Source: JBIKVP01 sp044356745
GTDB taxonomy: Bacteria; Pseudomonadota; Alphaproteobacteria; Rhizobiales; Beijerinckiaceae
Assembly (NCBI GenBank): GCA_044356745.1
Contig: JBIKVP010000013.1
Coordinates: forward strand, 1 to 39,124
Direction: 5' to 3'
Length of the DNA stretch: 39,124 bases
The position numbers were made by a program, and so were the translations under genes. A model generated the notes under the pieces. It made no database searches. It was not told the DNA's origin and saw only the letters and a program-made list of their open reading frames with translations. Positions within the stretch are counted from its first letter, which is position 1. Every line of letters starts with the position of its first letter. Shown in pieces: positions 1-7,533 of this stretch.

Positions 1-60
1 GCCATCCTTGGCTTCCTGAATACCACTTTTCCGCAAAAAGCACGATTATGGGTTGACCGC

Positions 61-1239
61 CTATCCGATAACTTCAAAATACTTCAGACACCAACTCTTC
101 AAATGTGAGGGGTATAGCACAACGTTTAGAGCCACGCCTTCCGCTTGAACCGAAGGAAAAATGATACCGTCAATCTTAATTGTAGACTCGGTAGCAAGAA
201 AATCCGCTACGGCTTGCGTTGGGAGATAATCAAATACTTCGTCATCTGGCATTACAGGCCTCGTCATACGGCTGCTCAGACGGCGAAGAAACATCGCCCT
301 CTCAAGGCGATCAGCAAATGTCGTGTCGAATATGCTTCCAGTGGTGCTAACTGCACTTAATGCTGTCAAATCGAGAAGGCGAACAGGACGAATAACCTCG
401 AATTTAGCCACAGCAACTTGACTTCCAACAGGAGGGCGAACTTCGGCTATCGTAACTTTCGGATCATTTGCCGCGTAGAAGACTGAAATGCCACGCGCGT
501 TCATCCTCCCAGCATTTGCATACTGCCACGGTGGCGACCCGAGACTTTTATCAGGGCGCTTTAGTGCCTCAACCAATTTGTCATCAGCTTGGAAAACGCG
601 TGCACGAAAAAGAGAAGTCAGATTCGTATCTGGGCCAGCATCTACGACAAGACGCCTTCCGTCTCTGGTAGTCATCAGATCTATGTTAGCAAAGACAGAC
701 GACAGATGATTGGCAGCTGATCGGCTAAAAAACCTTGCCTCCGTTTTAAGCGAGCGTTCGAAACTCTGCCATTCTTCCTGCCAGTAGGAATCGTCCGGAC
801 CCTTTTCCTCATAATATGATTCAGATGAATATGGGGTCTCCTCGCCTACCTTCGCAGCATCGAAGTCACTATATTGATCATCAAGTATCCGTTGAATATC
901 TTTGGCAGCATTTTCTGGGATATCAGCCGCATTCATAATCGCATAAACTACCGGTTCTCCGTCACGCTCCCAATCGTAGCTAGACTCTTTGTCAGCAAGG
1001 AGAGAATATTGCCAAGAATTGGGCTGATCGGAAGTTCTAAAAAAATGCTTCTCAAAAACTGCATCAATACGTTCAGAAAATTCTGCAATTGAATAACAAC
1101 TGGATATTTTATTGCAGTACGAACATTTTTTTCGAACGCCGCTTTTCTTCATTTCTTGGGAAAGGTAAGACTCTCCAACACATCTGGAGCAGATATGCTT
1201 TTGTTTGATTTGATCGATATCGCTCGCGAAAGACACCAC
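61..1239 (-). CDS. RES-domain protein with Cys4 N-terminal domain (putative NAD+-degrading toxin)
   Basis: The C-terminal half looks like a RES domain, the fold of toxins that degrade NAD+ by phosphorolysis or hydrolysis. With a GTG start at 1239 (392 aa), the family polar residues appear as Arg in LFRAR, Tyr in FYAAND, Glu in TIAEVRP and Ser in FPSVQ. The N-terminus carries two CxxC pairs (CSRC and CSYC, 19 residues apart), as in the HEPN/RES N-terminal domain seen in front of some RES proteins. An acidic, poorly conserved linker separates the halves. The reading frame stays open up to a TTG at 1317, but the longer versions run into a phage gene fragment on the other strand. The GTG has an AAGG seven bases upstream, so I prefer it; ATG at 1281 is possible. 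No antitoxin gene is visible: upstream is phage debris, and downstream lies outside the window. The family assignment is fairly sure; toxicity is inferred. Confidence 0.75.
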   Translation of the reverse strand: MVSFASDIDQIKQKHICSRCVGESYLSQEMKKSGVRKKCSYCNKISSCYSIAEFSERIDAVFEKHFFRTSDQPNSWQYSLLADKESSYDWERDGEPVVYAIMNAADIPENAAKDIQRILDDQYSDFDAAKVGEETPYSSESYYEEKGPDDSYWQEEWQSFERSLKTEARFFSRSAANHLSSVFANIDLMTTRDGRRLVVDAGPDTNLTSLFRARVFQADDKLVEALKRPDKSLGSPPWQYANAGRMNARGISVFYAANDPKVTIAEVRPPVGSQVAVAKFEVIRPVRLLDLTALSAVSTTGSIFDTTFADRLERAMFLRRLSSRMTRPVMPDDEVFDYLPTQAVADFLATESTIKIDGIIFPSVQAEGVALNVVLYPSHLKSWCLKYFEVIG

Positions 1240-1285
1240 TTTTCTACCTTCTGATCCCTGTCTTCTACCAGCAGTTATCATAATC

Positions 1286-1435
1286 CGCTTCAACATCCAA
1301 CGTCCCGATCTTGGCAAAGCCCTTGCTGAAACCGAGAAGAATATCGAACGCGCCGTGACGTCGGGGATGCGCGAGGCTGCTGATGGGCTGAAGCAGAATC
1401 TCCGCGAGAATGTCGTCGCTGAAGGGCTTGGGTAG
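1286..1435 (+). pseudogene. Truncated phage structural protein fragment (DUF6441-like)
   Basis: This short open stretch has no start codon and ends at TAG. Its translation includes GKALAETEKNIERAVTSGM and then LKQNLRENVVAEGLG. That resembles the N-terminus of phage/prophage tail-region proteins of the DUF6441 type, where a lysine/arginine-rich helix leads to a Gly-Leu-Gly motif and a Q-R-L-A-like continuation. Here the frame stops just after GLG, so about four fifths of the gene is missing. It is probably a scar of a deleted prophage beside the RES gene. The family call is from memory of the motif and is moderately uncertain. Confidence 0.5.
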
Positions 1436-1612
1436 AAGGCTGTCTCGGGGCTTTCTGGGATAGATTTTGGCGGGGAAAGGGAACGTGAAGATTTGCCCGT
1501 GCCGCGTATCCGAAGGCTTCGAATATCAATCGGCAGATAAATTTAAGAGCGATCAGGTGTGCTGCAGTAACCGAGTGTCTCCACGAGCAAAAAGCCCAAG
1601 GATGTGCGGAAT
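1436..1612. other. Non-coding debris between phage fragment and TetR gene
   Basis: I see no credible gene, RNA or clear repeat here. Open frames across it have no recognisable protein content. It is probably degraded prophage DNA. Confidence 0.4.
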
Positions 1613-2239
1613 TCACCTTCCACCGATGAGGCCACGACAGATGAGAGCGAGACAGGTATCAATCTGTGCATCCAGACGCTCATGGGGAACAGCAACCAGT
1701 TTATCATCCATCCCTAAAGCGACAATGCCGTGAACGGCCGAGAACAACGTGCGAGCCATCAGCATGCGGACATCCTCATCCTCATGCGGCATCAAGACAG
1801 ATAGCGGAATGAGAATGTGTCGAAACAGGTGCATCTGATCCACAATCGCCCACTCTGGCAAGACATGATGTGACTCCATGCGATGCTCGAACAGCGTGCG
1901 CCACAAGTGGGTGTTGTGTTGTGCAAACATCTGATACGTTTTTGCGATAGTTTGCAGGCGCTCGATCGCCGCCTGAGTGTTGAGCGCCAGCGGATCAGGG
2001 GTTGCCAGCGACAATTCCGCATCCATTTTGGCAAGCGTGCGTGAGGCCACGCGTAAAATCACCTCGTCCATATCCGCCACGAGATTATATATCGCTCCCA
2101 GCGACACACCGATTTCTTTTGCCAGATCACGTGCCCGTAGATGCGTGAGGCCTTGGGCAGCGATGTGTTTTTCTGCGGCGCTGATGAGCGCCTCTTTTTG
2201 TCCCTCGCGTTTATTGAGTGTTCCCTGACGTTTCACCAT
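1613..2239 (-). CDS. TetR/AcrR-family transcriptional regulator
   Basis: This 208-aa protein has the typical TetR layout: an N-terminal helix-turn-helix (about residues 12-58, with RDLAKEIGVSLGAIYNLV as the DNA-reading helices) and an all-helical C-terminal ligand/dimer domain resembling the WHG-type TetR C-terminal domain. The frame is open further upstream, but ATG at 2239 gives the normal TetR start (basic MVKRQG, then the first helix). The longer version would cover the divergent promoter. It is transcribed away from pspA, and the gap holds two near-identical palindromes, so it very likely represses both itself and the pspA-yiaAB pair. The inducer cannot be read from the sequence. Confidence 0.88.
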   Translation of the reverse strand: MVKRQGTLNKREGQKEALISAAEKHIAAQGLTHLRARDLAKEIGVSLGAIYNLVADMDEVILRVASRTLAKMDAELSLATPDPLALNTQAAIERLQTIAKTYQMFAQHNTHLWRTLFEHRMESHHVLPEWAIVDQMHLFRHILIPLSVLMPHEDEDVRMLMARTLFSAVHGIVALGMDDKLVAVPHERLDAQIDTCLALICRGLIGGR

Positions 2240-2282
2240 GTGAAGAGCCTTTCTTAACCCTGATTGGGATTGCTGCTTATTA

Positions 2283-2301
2283 TTTTGAACACTGTTCAAA
2301 A
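2283..2301. promoter_or_regulatory. Palindromic operator 1 for the adjacent TetR regulator
   Basis: A perfect 19-bp palindrome, TTTTGAACACTGTTCAAAA, is centred at 2292 in the tetR-pspA gap. Its core TGAACA-N-TGTTCA is repeated at 2319-2331. Perfect symmetry, the divergent layout and the neighbouring TetR gene make it a probable repressor site. Confidence 0.75.
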
Positions 2302-2311
2302 ATCGCGTATC

Positions 2312-2331
2312 TATAATTTGAACAATGTTCA
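2312..2331 (+). promoter_or_regulatory. Palindromic operator 2 with adjoining -10-like TATAAT, upstream of pspA
   Basis: The palindrome TGAACA-A-TGTTCA (2319-2331, centre 2325) repeats the core of operator 1. The two centres are 33 bp apart, about three helical turns, so two dimers would sit on the same DNA face. A perfect TATAAT lies at 2312-2317 between the operators and touching the second one, so binding would block RNA polymerase. No good -35 hexamer is spaced ideally from it. Confidence 0.65.
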
Positions 2332-2347
2332 TAACATGGAGGACGCA

Positions 2348-3043
2348 ATGTTCAAAACACTTCTCACCATCTTCAGAGGCGCAAATGCAAGGGTTCACAA
2401 TCAGATTGTGGATCAACATGCACTTCTCATTCTCGAACAGCAAATCAGGGACAGCGTATCGGCCTTGGATCGCGCGAAAAAGGCGTTAGCCATTGCCATT
2501 GCGCAAGATCAACAGGAAGAGCGTCGCCTAAACGACATTAAAAAGCGTTTGGCGGATATGGAAACCCGCGTCTGCGAGGCTCTTTCTGCACAGCGTGACG
2601 ATCTGGCCACGGAAGGGGCGCAAGTCATCGCGCAGTTGGAAGGGGAGCGTGATGCCGCGCAAACCGCGCGTACACTCTTCGCCTCCGAGATCACCCGCTT
2701 GAAAGCACACGTTCAGCAGGCACAAGGGCGCATCACGGCCATTCAACAAGAGCAACGGATTGCAAAAGCAGCAGAAGCCGTGCGGGTGTTGCGTCGGGGG
2801 CGGATTGATCCCGCGCTTCCCCATGAGTCAACACTTTCTGAAGCGGAGGCTACGCTCAAGAGGCTGCGTGAAAAGCAACAGGAAACGCAACTCGCTGAGG
2901 ATGCCTTGGACGCTCTGAATGCGGCCACACATCCCCTCACGGTGGCTGAAAAGCTGGCCGAACAGGGCTTTGGTCCGCGTTTGAAATCAACCGCTGATGA
3001 TGTGCTCACACGGCTTAAAGCGCGTGTGAATGCAAGCGCTTAA
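2348..3043 (+). CDS. pspA: PspA/IM30-family membrane-stress protein
   Basis: This 231-aa protein is almost entirely helical and coiled-coil, with long stretches rich in Ala, Glu, Gln, Lys and Arg. It begins with FKTLLTIFRGANARVHNQIVD, matching the membrane-binding amphipathic N-terminus of PspA/IM30/Vipp1. These ESCRT-III-like proteins oligomerise on the inner face of the plasma membrane and stabilise it under stress. I chose ATG 2348 because GGAGG lies at 2337-2341 with good spacing; ATG 2336 would use the ribosome site as coding sequence. It lies directly downstream of two TetR operators and in front of a yiaA/yiaB-like gene, so control is probably by the TetR protein, not by a PspF/sigma-54 system, of which there is no sign. 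Confidence 0.85.
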   Translation: MFKTLLTIFRGANARVHNQIVDQHALLILEQQIRDSVSALDRAKKALAIAIAQDQQEERRLNDIKKRLADMETRVCEALSAQRDDLATEGAQVIAQLEGERDAAQTARTLFASEITRLKAHVQQAQGRITAIQQEQRIAKAAEAVRVLRRGRIDPALPHESTLSEAEATLKRLREKQQETQLAEDALDALNAATHPLTVAEKLAEQGFGPRLKSTADDVLTRLKARVNASA

Positions 3044-3059
3044 ACTATAGCTCAACATT

Positions 3060-3199
3060 GTCATTCTGAGCGAAGCGAAGAATCTATTTCTTTTTTGAAC
3101 CCCTCGCATGGGCTCGGGTGCACATTCGGGCTTGCGGCACAAAGTGCCGATAAAGAGAGATCCTTCCACCCGCATCAAGTGCTGGCGTCAGGATGACAC
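3060..3199. repeat. Interspersed palindromic repeat, type A (ends GTCATTCTGAGCG / TCAGGATGAC)
   Basis: The segment between pspA and the next gene starts with TGTCATTCTGAGCGAAGCG and ends with GTCAGGATGACAC, so its outer ends are inverted repeats. The GTCATtctGAgCGAAGCG edge is also seen, with variations, at 14162 (GTCATTGCGAACGAAGCG). Such GTCAT...ATGAC elements are common intergenic repeats in proteobacteria. The middle has an imperfect hairpin around CGGCACAAAGTGCCG. Confidence 0.55.
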
Positions 3200-3251
3200 A
3201 CTTCCGAACTCTCAAAATATAATCCCCTCAACATTTCAAAGGAGAACTCCC

Positions 3252-3551
3252 ATGACCATTTCCATGAACATGCAAATGTCGCAAAGTCCACAACCCCATT
3301 CCACCGCTTGGGTGCAATTTACCTACCTCTCATTCTTCGGCTCAATCGGGATGCTGGTGGCAGGTATTTTCTTTCTTCCTCTCGATTGGTGGGTGAGAGG
3401 CTACCTCACGATGGGGCTGATGATGTCTATCCAGTCGTGCATCACCATGACCAAAACCCTACGCGATATGCATGAAGCCTCAAAACTGGTGAACCGTATC
3501 GAAGATGCCCGCACCGAGCGCCTACTGATGGAAGTGGGAAAACCCGTATAA
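3252..3551 (+). CDS. YiaA/YiaB-family small inner-membrane protein
   Basis: This 99-aa protein has two hydrophobic helices (about 19-42 and 45-65) joined by a short DWWVRGY turn and followed by a basic/acidic helical tail. The pattern HSTAWVQFTYLSF...GIFFLPLDWWVRGYLTMG matches the yiaAB two-helix domain, whose function is poorly defined. ATG 3252 follows AAAGGAGAAC at good spacing; the open frame upstream runs into the repeat and is not coding. It follows pspA on the same strand after a 208-bp gap filled by a repeat. pspA and yiaAA-like genes are often neighbours, so a shared membrane-stress role is likely but inferred. Confidence 0.8.
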   Translation: MTISMNMQMSQSPQPHSTAWVQFTYLSFFGSIGMLVAGIFFLPLDWWVRGYLTMGLMMSIQSCITMTKTLRDMHEASKLVNRIEDARTERLLMEVGKPV

Positions 3552-3681
3552 AAATGGACGTAGGACAGAGTTCTGGAAAAGTATTTCCTAAGTTCCAATT
3601 CCTAAGTTTTACGTCCCGCTTCTTCCCGTAACTAAATATGAAGCTGTGTTCGCTAAATTTCTCACGCGAAAGGATCCCCCT

Positions 3682-6600
3682 ATGTTTTCTCTTCTGACCT
3701 CACGTCGCTTTTTGCCGTTGTTTGGAACGCAGTTTTTTTCCGCGTTCAATGACAATTTTCTCAAAAATGCGATGGTGTTCTTGATCCTTTATCAACTCTC
3801 AGGGCCTGATGCGCAGGCGCTGGTGACTTTGGCGGGTGCGGTGTTTATTGCGCCGTTCTTTTTTCTCTCGGGGATTGGGGGAGAAATGGCAGACCGCTTT
3901 GATAAAGCGGTAGTGGCGCGACGTCTCAAACTGGTGGAAATTTTGGCTTCCATCGTAGCCGTTGCGGGGTTTTCGCTCCATTCTGTACCGTTGCTGTTTA
4001 CGGCTCTGTTTTTGTTTGGCGTGATTGCAGCCCTTTTTGGACCAATTAAATACGGCATTTTGCCTGACCATCTCAAAACGCATGAGCTTCCTTCGGGTAA
4101 CGCGCTGGTGGAAGGGGCGACCTTTATCGCCATTCTGGCGGGAACCATTCTAGGCGGTGTGGCGGCGCAAGGTGGTGGTGATCCGGCCACCTTTAGCGGC
4201 CTGATTTTGACATTCGCGGCGCTGTGTTATGTCTCCAGCCTGTTCATTCCCAAAACGGGATCGGCCGCTCCTGATCTGAGGATTGATCCGAATATCCTGC
4301 GTTCTACCTTCTCGCTGATGAAAGATTTGCGTCAGGATCATCGTTTGTGGATCACGGGCGTGATGGTGAGCCTGTTTTGGATGATTGGTGCGGTGGTCAT
4401 GTCGCTGCTGCCTCCTCTTGTCAAAGACGGGATGGGCGGAAGTGAACTCGTGGTGAGCGTTTACTTTGCAATTTTTGCGATTTTTATTGCTGTCGGCTCC
4501 TTGTTCGGTTCGTTTTTGTGCAGTGGGCGTATCGTGCTGTTGCCTGTACCGATTGCCAGCCTGTTGATGGGAGTGATCGCCCTTGATCTGACATGGGCAC
4601 TTTCAGGATTAACGCCATTGGGTAAAGCTTTGGATGTGGCCGCATTTTTTGCACATCCTACCGCGTGGAGAGTGGCGATTGATCTGGCGTTGCTCGCCAT
4701 ATGCGGTGGGGTATTCGTCGTGCCCTCATTCGCGGCGAACCAGCATTGGGCGCCCGAAGACAAACGCGCACGTATTGTCGCGGGGGTGAATGTCATTTCT
4801 GCCGCCTTCATGGTGATTGGTGCGCTGGTGATTGGCGCGCTGCAAAAAGCGGGATTGTCGTTCGCGCAACTCTTTGCGGTGATTGGTGTTTTTTGCCTTT
4901 TTGCAGGGGTCTGGATGCTGCGCGTGATGCCTGCTAACCCGTTGCAGGATTTTCTTTCCATCGTGTTTCGTGCGTTTTACCGTATGGAGGTGATCGGCAA
5001 AGAGAATATCGCGAAAGCCGGTCCCAATGCCGTGATTGCGCTCAACCATGTGAGTTTTCTGGATGCGGCAGCGGCCATGTCGATTCTTGATAAAGAACCC
5101 GTGTTTGCCATTGATCACGGCATTTCCCAACGGTGGTGGGTGAAGCCTTTCCTCAAGCTCACACGCGCGATGCCGCTTGATCCCACCCGTCCGCTCGCCA
5201 CCCGCGCCTTGATCAACGCGGTGAAAAGCGGTGAGTCCCTGATCATATTCCCAGAAGGACGTTTGACGGTCACGGGAAGTCTTATGAAGATTTATGACGG
5301 CGCAGGACTGATTGCCGAAAAATCAGGCGTTCCCGTTGTGCCTGTGCGGATTGAGGGGCTGGAGTCCACCGTCTTCACACGCCTGAATGCCTCGCAAGTG
5401 AGGCGTCGCTGGTTCCCCAAAGTGCGGATCACGGTGCTCGAACCCGTCAAGCTGGAAGTACCTGAAGAGCTGAAAGGCAAGGCGCGGCGTCAAGCGGCGG
5501 GGGCGGGTCTGTATCAGATCATGTCTGATCTCATGTTCCGTACCACGCCGATTGAGACCACCGTATTCGCTCGTGTGGTGGAGGCCGCGCAAAAGCACGG
5601 CGCAGGCCGTATCGCGGTGGAAGATCCCGTAACGGGTTCGCTCAACTACAAGCGTCTGCTGATTGGCGCACGCGTGCTCGGTGAAAAGCTGATGACTTAT
5701 GGTCAAGCGCAAGAAGCGGTGGGCGTAATGCTCCCCAATGCCAATGGCGCCGCCGTCACCTTGCTCGGTCTGATGTCATCGAACCGCGTGCCTGCGATGA
5801 TCAACTTCAGTGCAGGGGCGACCAATATTCGCGCGGCGTGTACGGCGGCACAAGTGCACACGATCATCACCTCAAAGGCGTTTGTCGAAAAGGCGCGTCT
5901 CACAGGATTGGTGGCGCAACTCGAAGCAGATGTGAAGATCGTCTACCTCGAAGATGTCCGCGCCACCGTGACGGGCTGGGACAAGATACGCGGCATGATC
6001 AAGCGTCATCAACCGCTTGTGAGCGCAAAAGCTACGGATCGTGCGGCGATTTTGTTCACCTCAGGATCAGAGGGAACGCCCAAAGGCGTCGTGCTCTCGC
6101 ACACCAATATGCTGGCGAATGCGGCACAAGCAGCAGCGCGGATTGATTTTGGCCAACAGGATAAAGTGTTCAACGTGTTGCCCGTCTTCCACTCGTTTGG
6201 GTTGACGGTGGGACTGGTGTTGCCGCTGGTGTCGGGTGTGCCGGTGTATCTGTATCCCTCACCACTGCATTACCGCGTGGTGCCAGAACTGATTTATGGC
6301 TCGAACGCGACAATTCTGTTCGGAACCGATACCTTCCTCACAGGATATGCCCGTGCCGCTCATCCTTACGATTTGCGCTCGTTGCGTTACGTACTGGCGG
6401 GGGCAGAGCCTGTCAAAGAGAGCACACGCCGCACCTACATGGAGAAGTTTGGTCTTCGGATTCTGGAGGGCTATGGCGTCACCGAAACCGCGCCCGTGCT
6501 CGCCATCAACACGCCCATGTTCAACCGCTTCGGCACTGTGGGGCGGATCATGCCTGCCATGGAAGCGCGTTTAGAAGCCGTGCCAGGTGTCGAAGAAGGC

Positions 6601-7077
6601 GGGCGTCTGCATGTGCGCGGCCCCAACGTCATGATCGGCTATCTCAAAGCCGAAAAGCCAGGCGTCCTTGAGCCGCTGGCTGAGGGCTGGCATGATACGG
6701 GCGATATTGTCACCATCGATCGTGAAGGGTTCATCACCATCAAAGGCCGCGCCAAGCGCTTTGCCAAGATCGCGGGTGAGATGGTGTCATTGGCGGCGGT
6801 GGAGGCATTGGCGGCGGAATGCTGGCCTGATGCGCTCTCAGCGGTGGCGTCACTTCCCGATCCCAAAAAGGGCGAAAAGCTGATCCTGCTCACGCAAAAG
6901 AAAGGCGCGACCAAAGCCGCGTTTCAAACTTTCGCCAAGGGCAAGGGAGCAGCGGAACTGATGTTCCCATCAGAAGTGCTTGTCGTTGAGAGTATCCCCG
7001 TACTCGGTTCTGGCAAGCTCGATTTCGTGGGTGTCAGCAAAATGGCCAAGGAGATGCTTGCGCCTAAGGCGGCGTGA
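3682..7077 (+). CDS. aas: Aas-type fusion: lysophospholipid MFS transporter + acyltransferase + acyl-ACP/CoA synthetase
   Basis: This 1131-aa protein joins three activities. Residues about 1-420 form a 12-helix MFS domain that starts SRRFLPLFGTQFFSAFNDNF, typical of LplT-like lysophospholipid flippases. Residues about 440-620 are a PlsC-type acyltransferase with the NHVSFLD (H-x4-D) motif near 454 and FPEGR near 530. Residues about 640-1131 are an AMP-forming ligase with FTSGSEGTPKG near 790, GYGVTE near 929 and WHDTGD near 1005. Together they would import 2-acyl-lysophospholipids, activate a fatty acid and re-acylate them at the inner membrane. In E. coli, LplT and Aas are separate proteins. 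ATG 3682 follows AAAGGA; the GTG at 3646 lacks one. It stands alone between yiaAB and a decayed island. Confidence 0.88.
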   Translation: MFSLLTSRRFLPLFGTQFFSAFNDNFLKNAMVFLILYQLSGPDAQALVTLAGAVFIAPFFFLSGIGGEMADRFDKAVVARRLKLVEILASIVAVAGFSLHSVPLLFTALFLFGVIAALFGPIKYGILPDHLKTHELPSGNALVEGATFIAILAGTILGGVAAQGGGDPATFSGLILTFAALCYVSSLFIPKTGSAAPDLRIDPNILRSTFSLMKDLRQDHRLWITGVMVSLFWMIGAVVMSLLPPLVKDGMGGSELVVSVYFAIFAIFIAVGSLFGSFLCSGRIVLLPVPIASLLMGVIALDLTWALSGLTPLGKALDVAAFFAHPTAWRVAIDLALLAICGGVFVVPSFAANQHWAPEDKRARIVAGVNVISAAFMVIGALVIGALQKAGLSFAQLFAVIGVFCLFAGVWMLRVMPANPLQDFLSIVFRAFYRMEVIGKENIAKAGPNAVIALNHVSFLDAAAAMSILDKEPVFAIDHGISQRWWVKPFLKLTRAMPLDPTRPLATRALINAVKSGESLIIFPEGRLTVTGSLMKIYDGAGLIAEKSGVPVVPVRIEGLESTVFTRLNASQVRRRWFPKVRITVLEPVKLEVPEELKGKARRQAAGAGLYQIMSDLMFRTTPIETTVFARVVEAAQKHGAGRIAVEDPVTGSLNYKRLLIGARVLGEKLMTYGQAQEAVGVMLPNANGAAVTLLGLMSSNRVPAMINFSAGATNIRAACTAAQVHTIITSKAFVEKARLTGLVAQLEADVKIVYLEDVRATVTGWDKIRGMIKRHQPLVSAKATDRAAILFTSGSEGTPKGVVLSHTNMLANAAQAAARIDFGQQDKVFNVLPVFHSFGLTVGLVLPLVSGVPVYLYPSPLHYRVVPELIYGSNATILFGTDTFLTGYARAAHPYDLRSLRYVLAGAEPVKESTRRTYMEKFGLRILEGYGVTETAPVLAINTPMFNRFGTVGRIMPAMEARLEAVPGVEEGGRLHVRGPNVMIGYLKAEKPGVLEPLAEGWHDTGDIVTIDREGFITIKGRAKRFAKIAGEMVSLAAVEALAAECWPDALSAVASLPDPKKGEKLILLTQKKGATKAAFQTFAKGKGAAELMFPSEVLVVESIPVLGSGKLDFVGVSKMAKEMLAPKAA

Positions 7078-7243
7078 GAGAATGATATTGGCGACGAATC
7101 GACCCAGCGATCATGCGTTCATTCCCAGCTTAACACGATTAGCGGCACGCTGTGCTAGATTGCGAACTCGACGCCTTGTCGGGCATGGATATCGACGAGC
7201 TTGCCTCCGGTACCACCAGCTTCATCGCCGAGAAATCCTGCCA
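7078..7243. other. Non-coding left part of a decayed accessory region
   Basis: No intact gene is present. The open frames change along the stretch and none shows a recognisable family, which fits upstream remains of the broken recombinase gene described next. Confidence 0.4.
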
Positions 7244-7477
7244 CCTACAGACGGCGAGAACACACAGGCCACCCGCGAAAAGTTCTCTGAACGCTCCATT
7301 CGTATGGCTCTGCCTCTGGCTTTCCTCAGACCAGCCATCGTCAAGGCCGCAATCGATGGCACGCTACCTTTTGGCACTGGAGTCATGGCACTCGCTGAAC
7401 TTCCGATCGACTGGGAACAGCAGGGCAGCGTTGTCGCAAGCGCCGGTAGTATAGATCCGAGAAGGTGTGCATCGTAG
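7244..7477 (+). pseudogene. C-terminal remnant of a large serine recombinase
   Basis: The translated stretch includes REKFSERSIRMALPLAFLRP and DGTLPFGTGV, then LAELPIDWEQQ. This pattern (C/F-SERS-x-RM-x-L-x-LAFL-x-P, then LP-x-G-x-G, then LP-x-x-W) is the end of site-specific recombinases of the large serine family found in rhizobial mobile islands. The catalytic N-terminal domain and the DNA-binding domain are absent upstream, and the frame before 7244 does not fit. It is a dead fragment lying between aas and an IS6 element near tRNA-Thr. The assignment rests on motif memory. Confidence 0.6.
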
Positions 7478-7533
7478 ACAGTGGTGATTGTCGGCAAAGG
7501 GGTCGATTGCCGGGCAGCCTTAATTTGCTATAC

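Noticed and set aside
1290..1616. Open frame on the minus strand over the phage fragment
   Set aside because: The translation has no recognisable family, is rich in Arg, Ser and His as in shadow frames, and lies opposite the phage-protein remnant.
2264..2347. Longer pspA start
   Set aside because: It would translate both operators and the TATAAT box; GGAGG fits the ATG at 2348.
2240..2443. 68-residue N-terminal extension of the TetR gene
   Set aside because: It crosses the divergent promoter and operators and has no ribosome site match to the family start.
4150..6914. Minus-strand open frames within aas, up to 166 aa
   Set aside because: They are antisense shadows of a strongly conserved three-domain gene and resemble no family.
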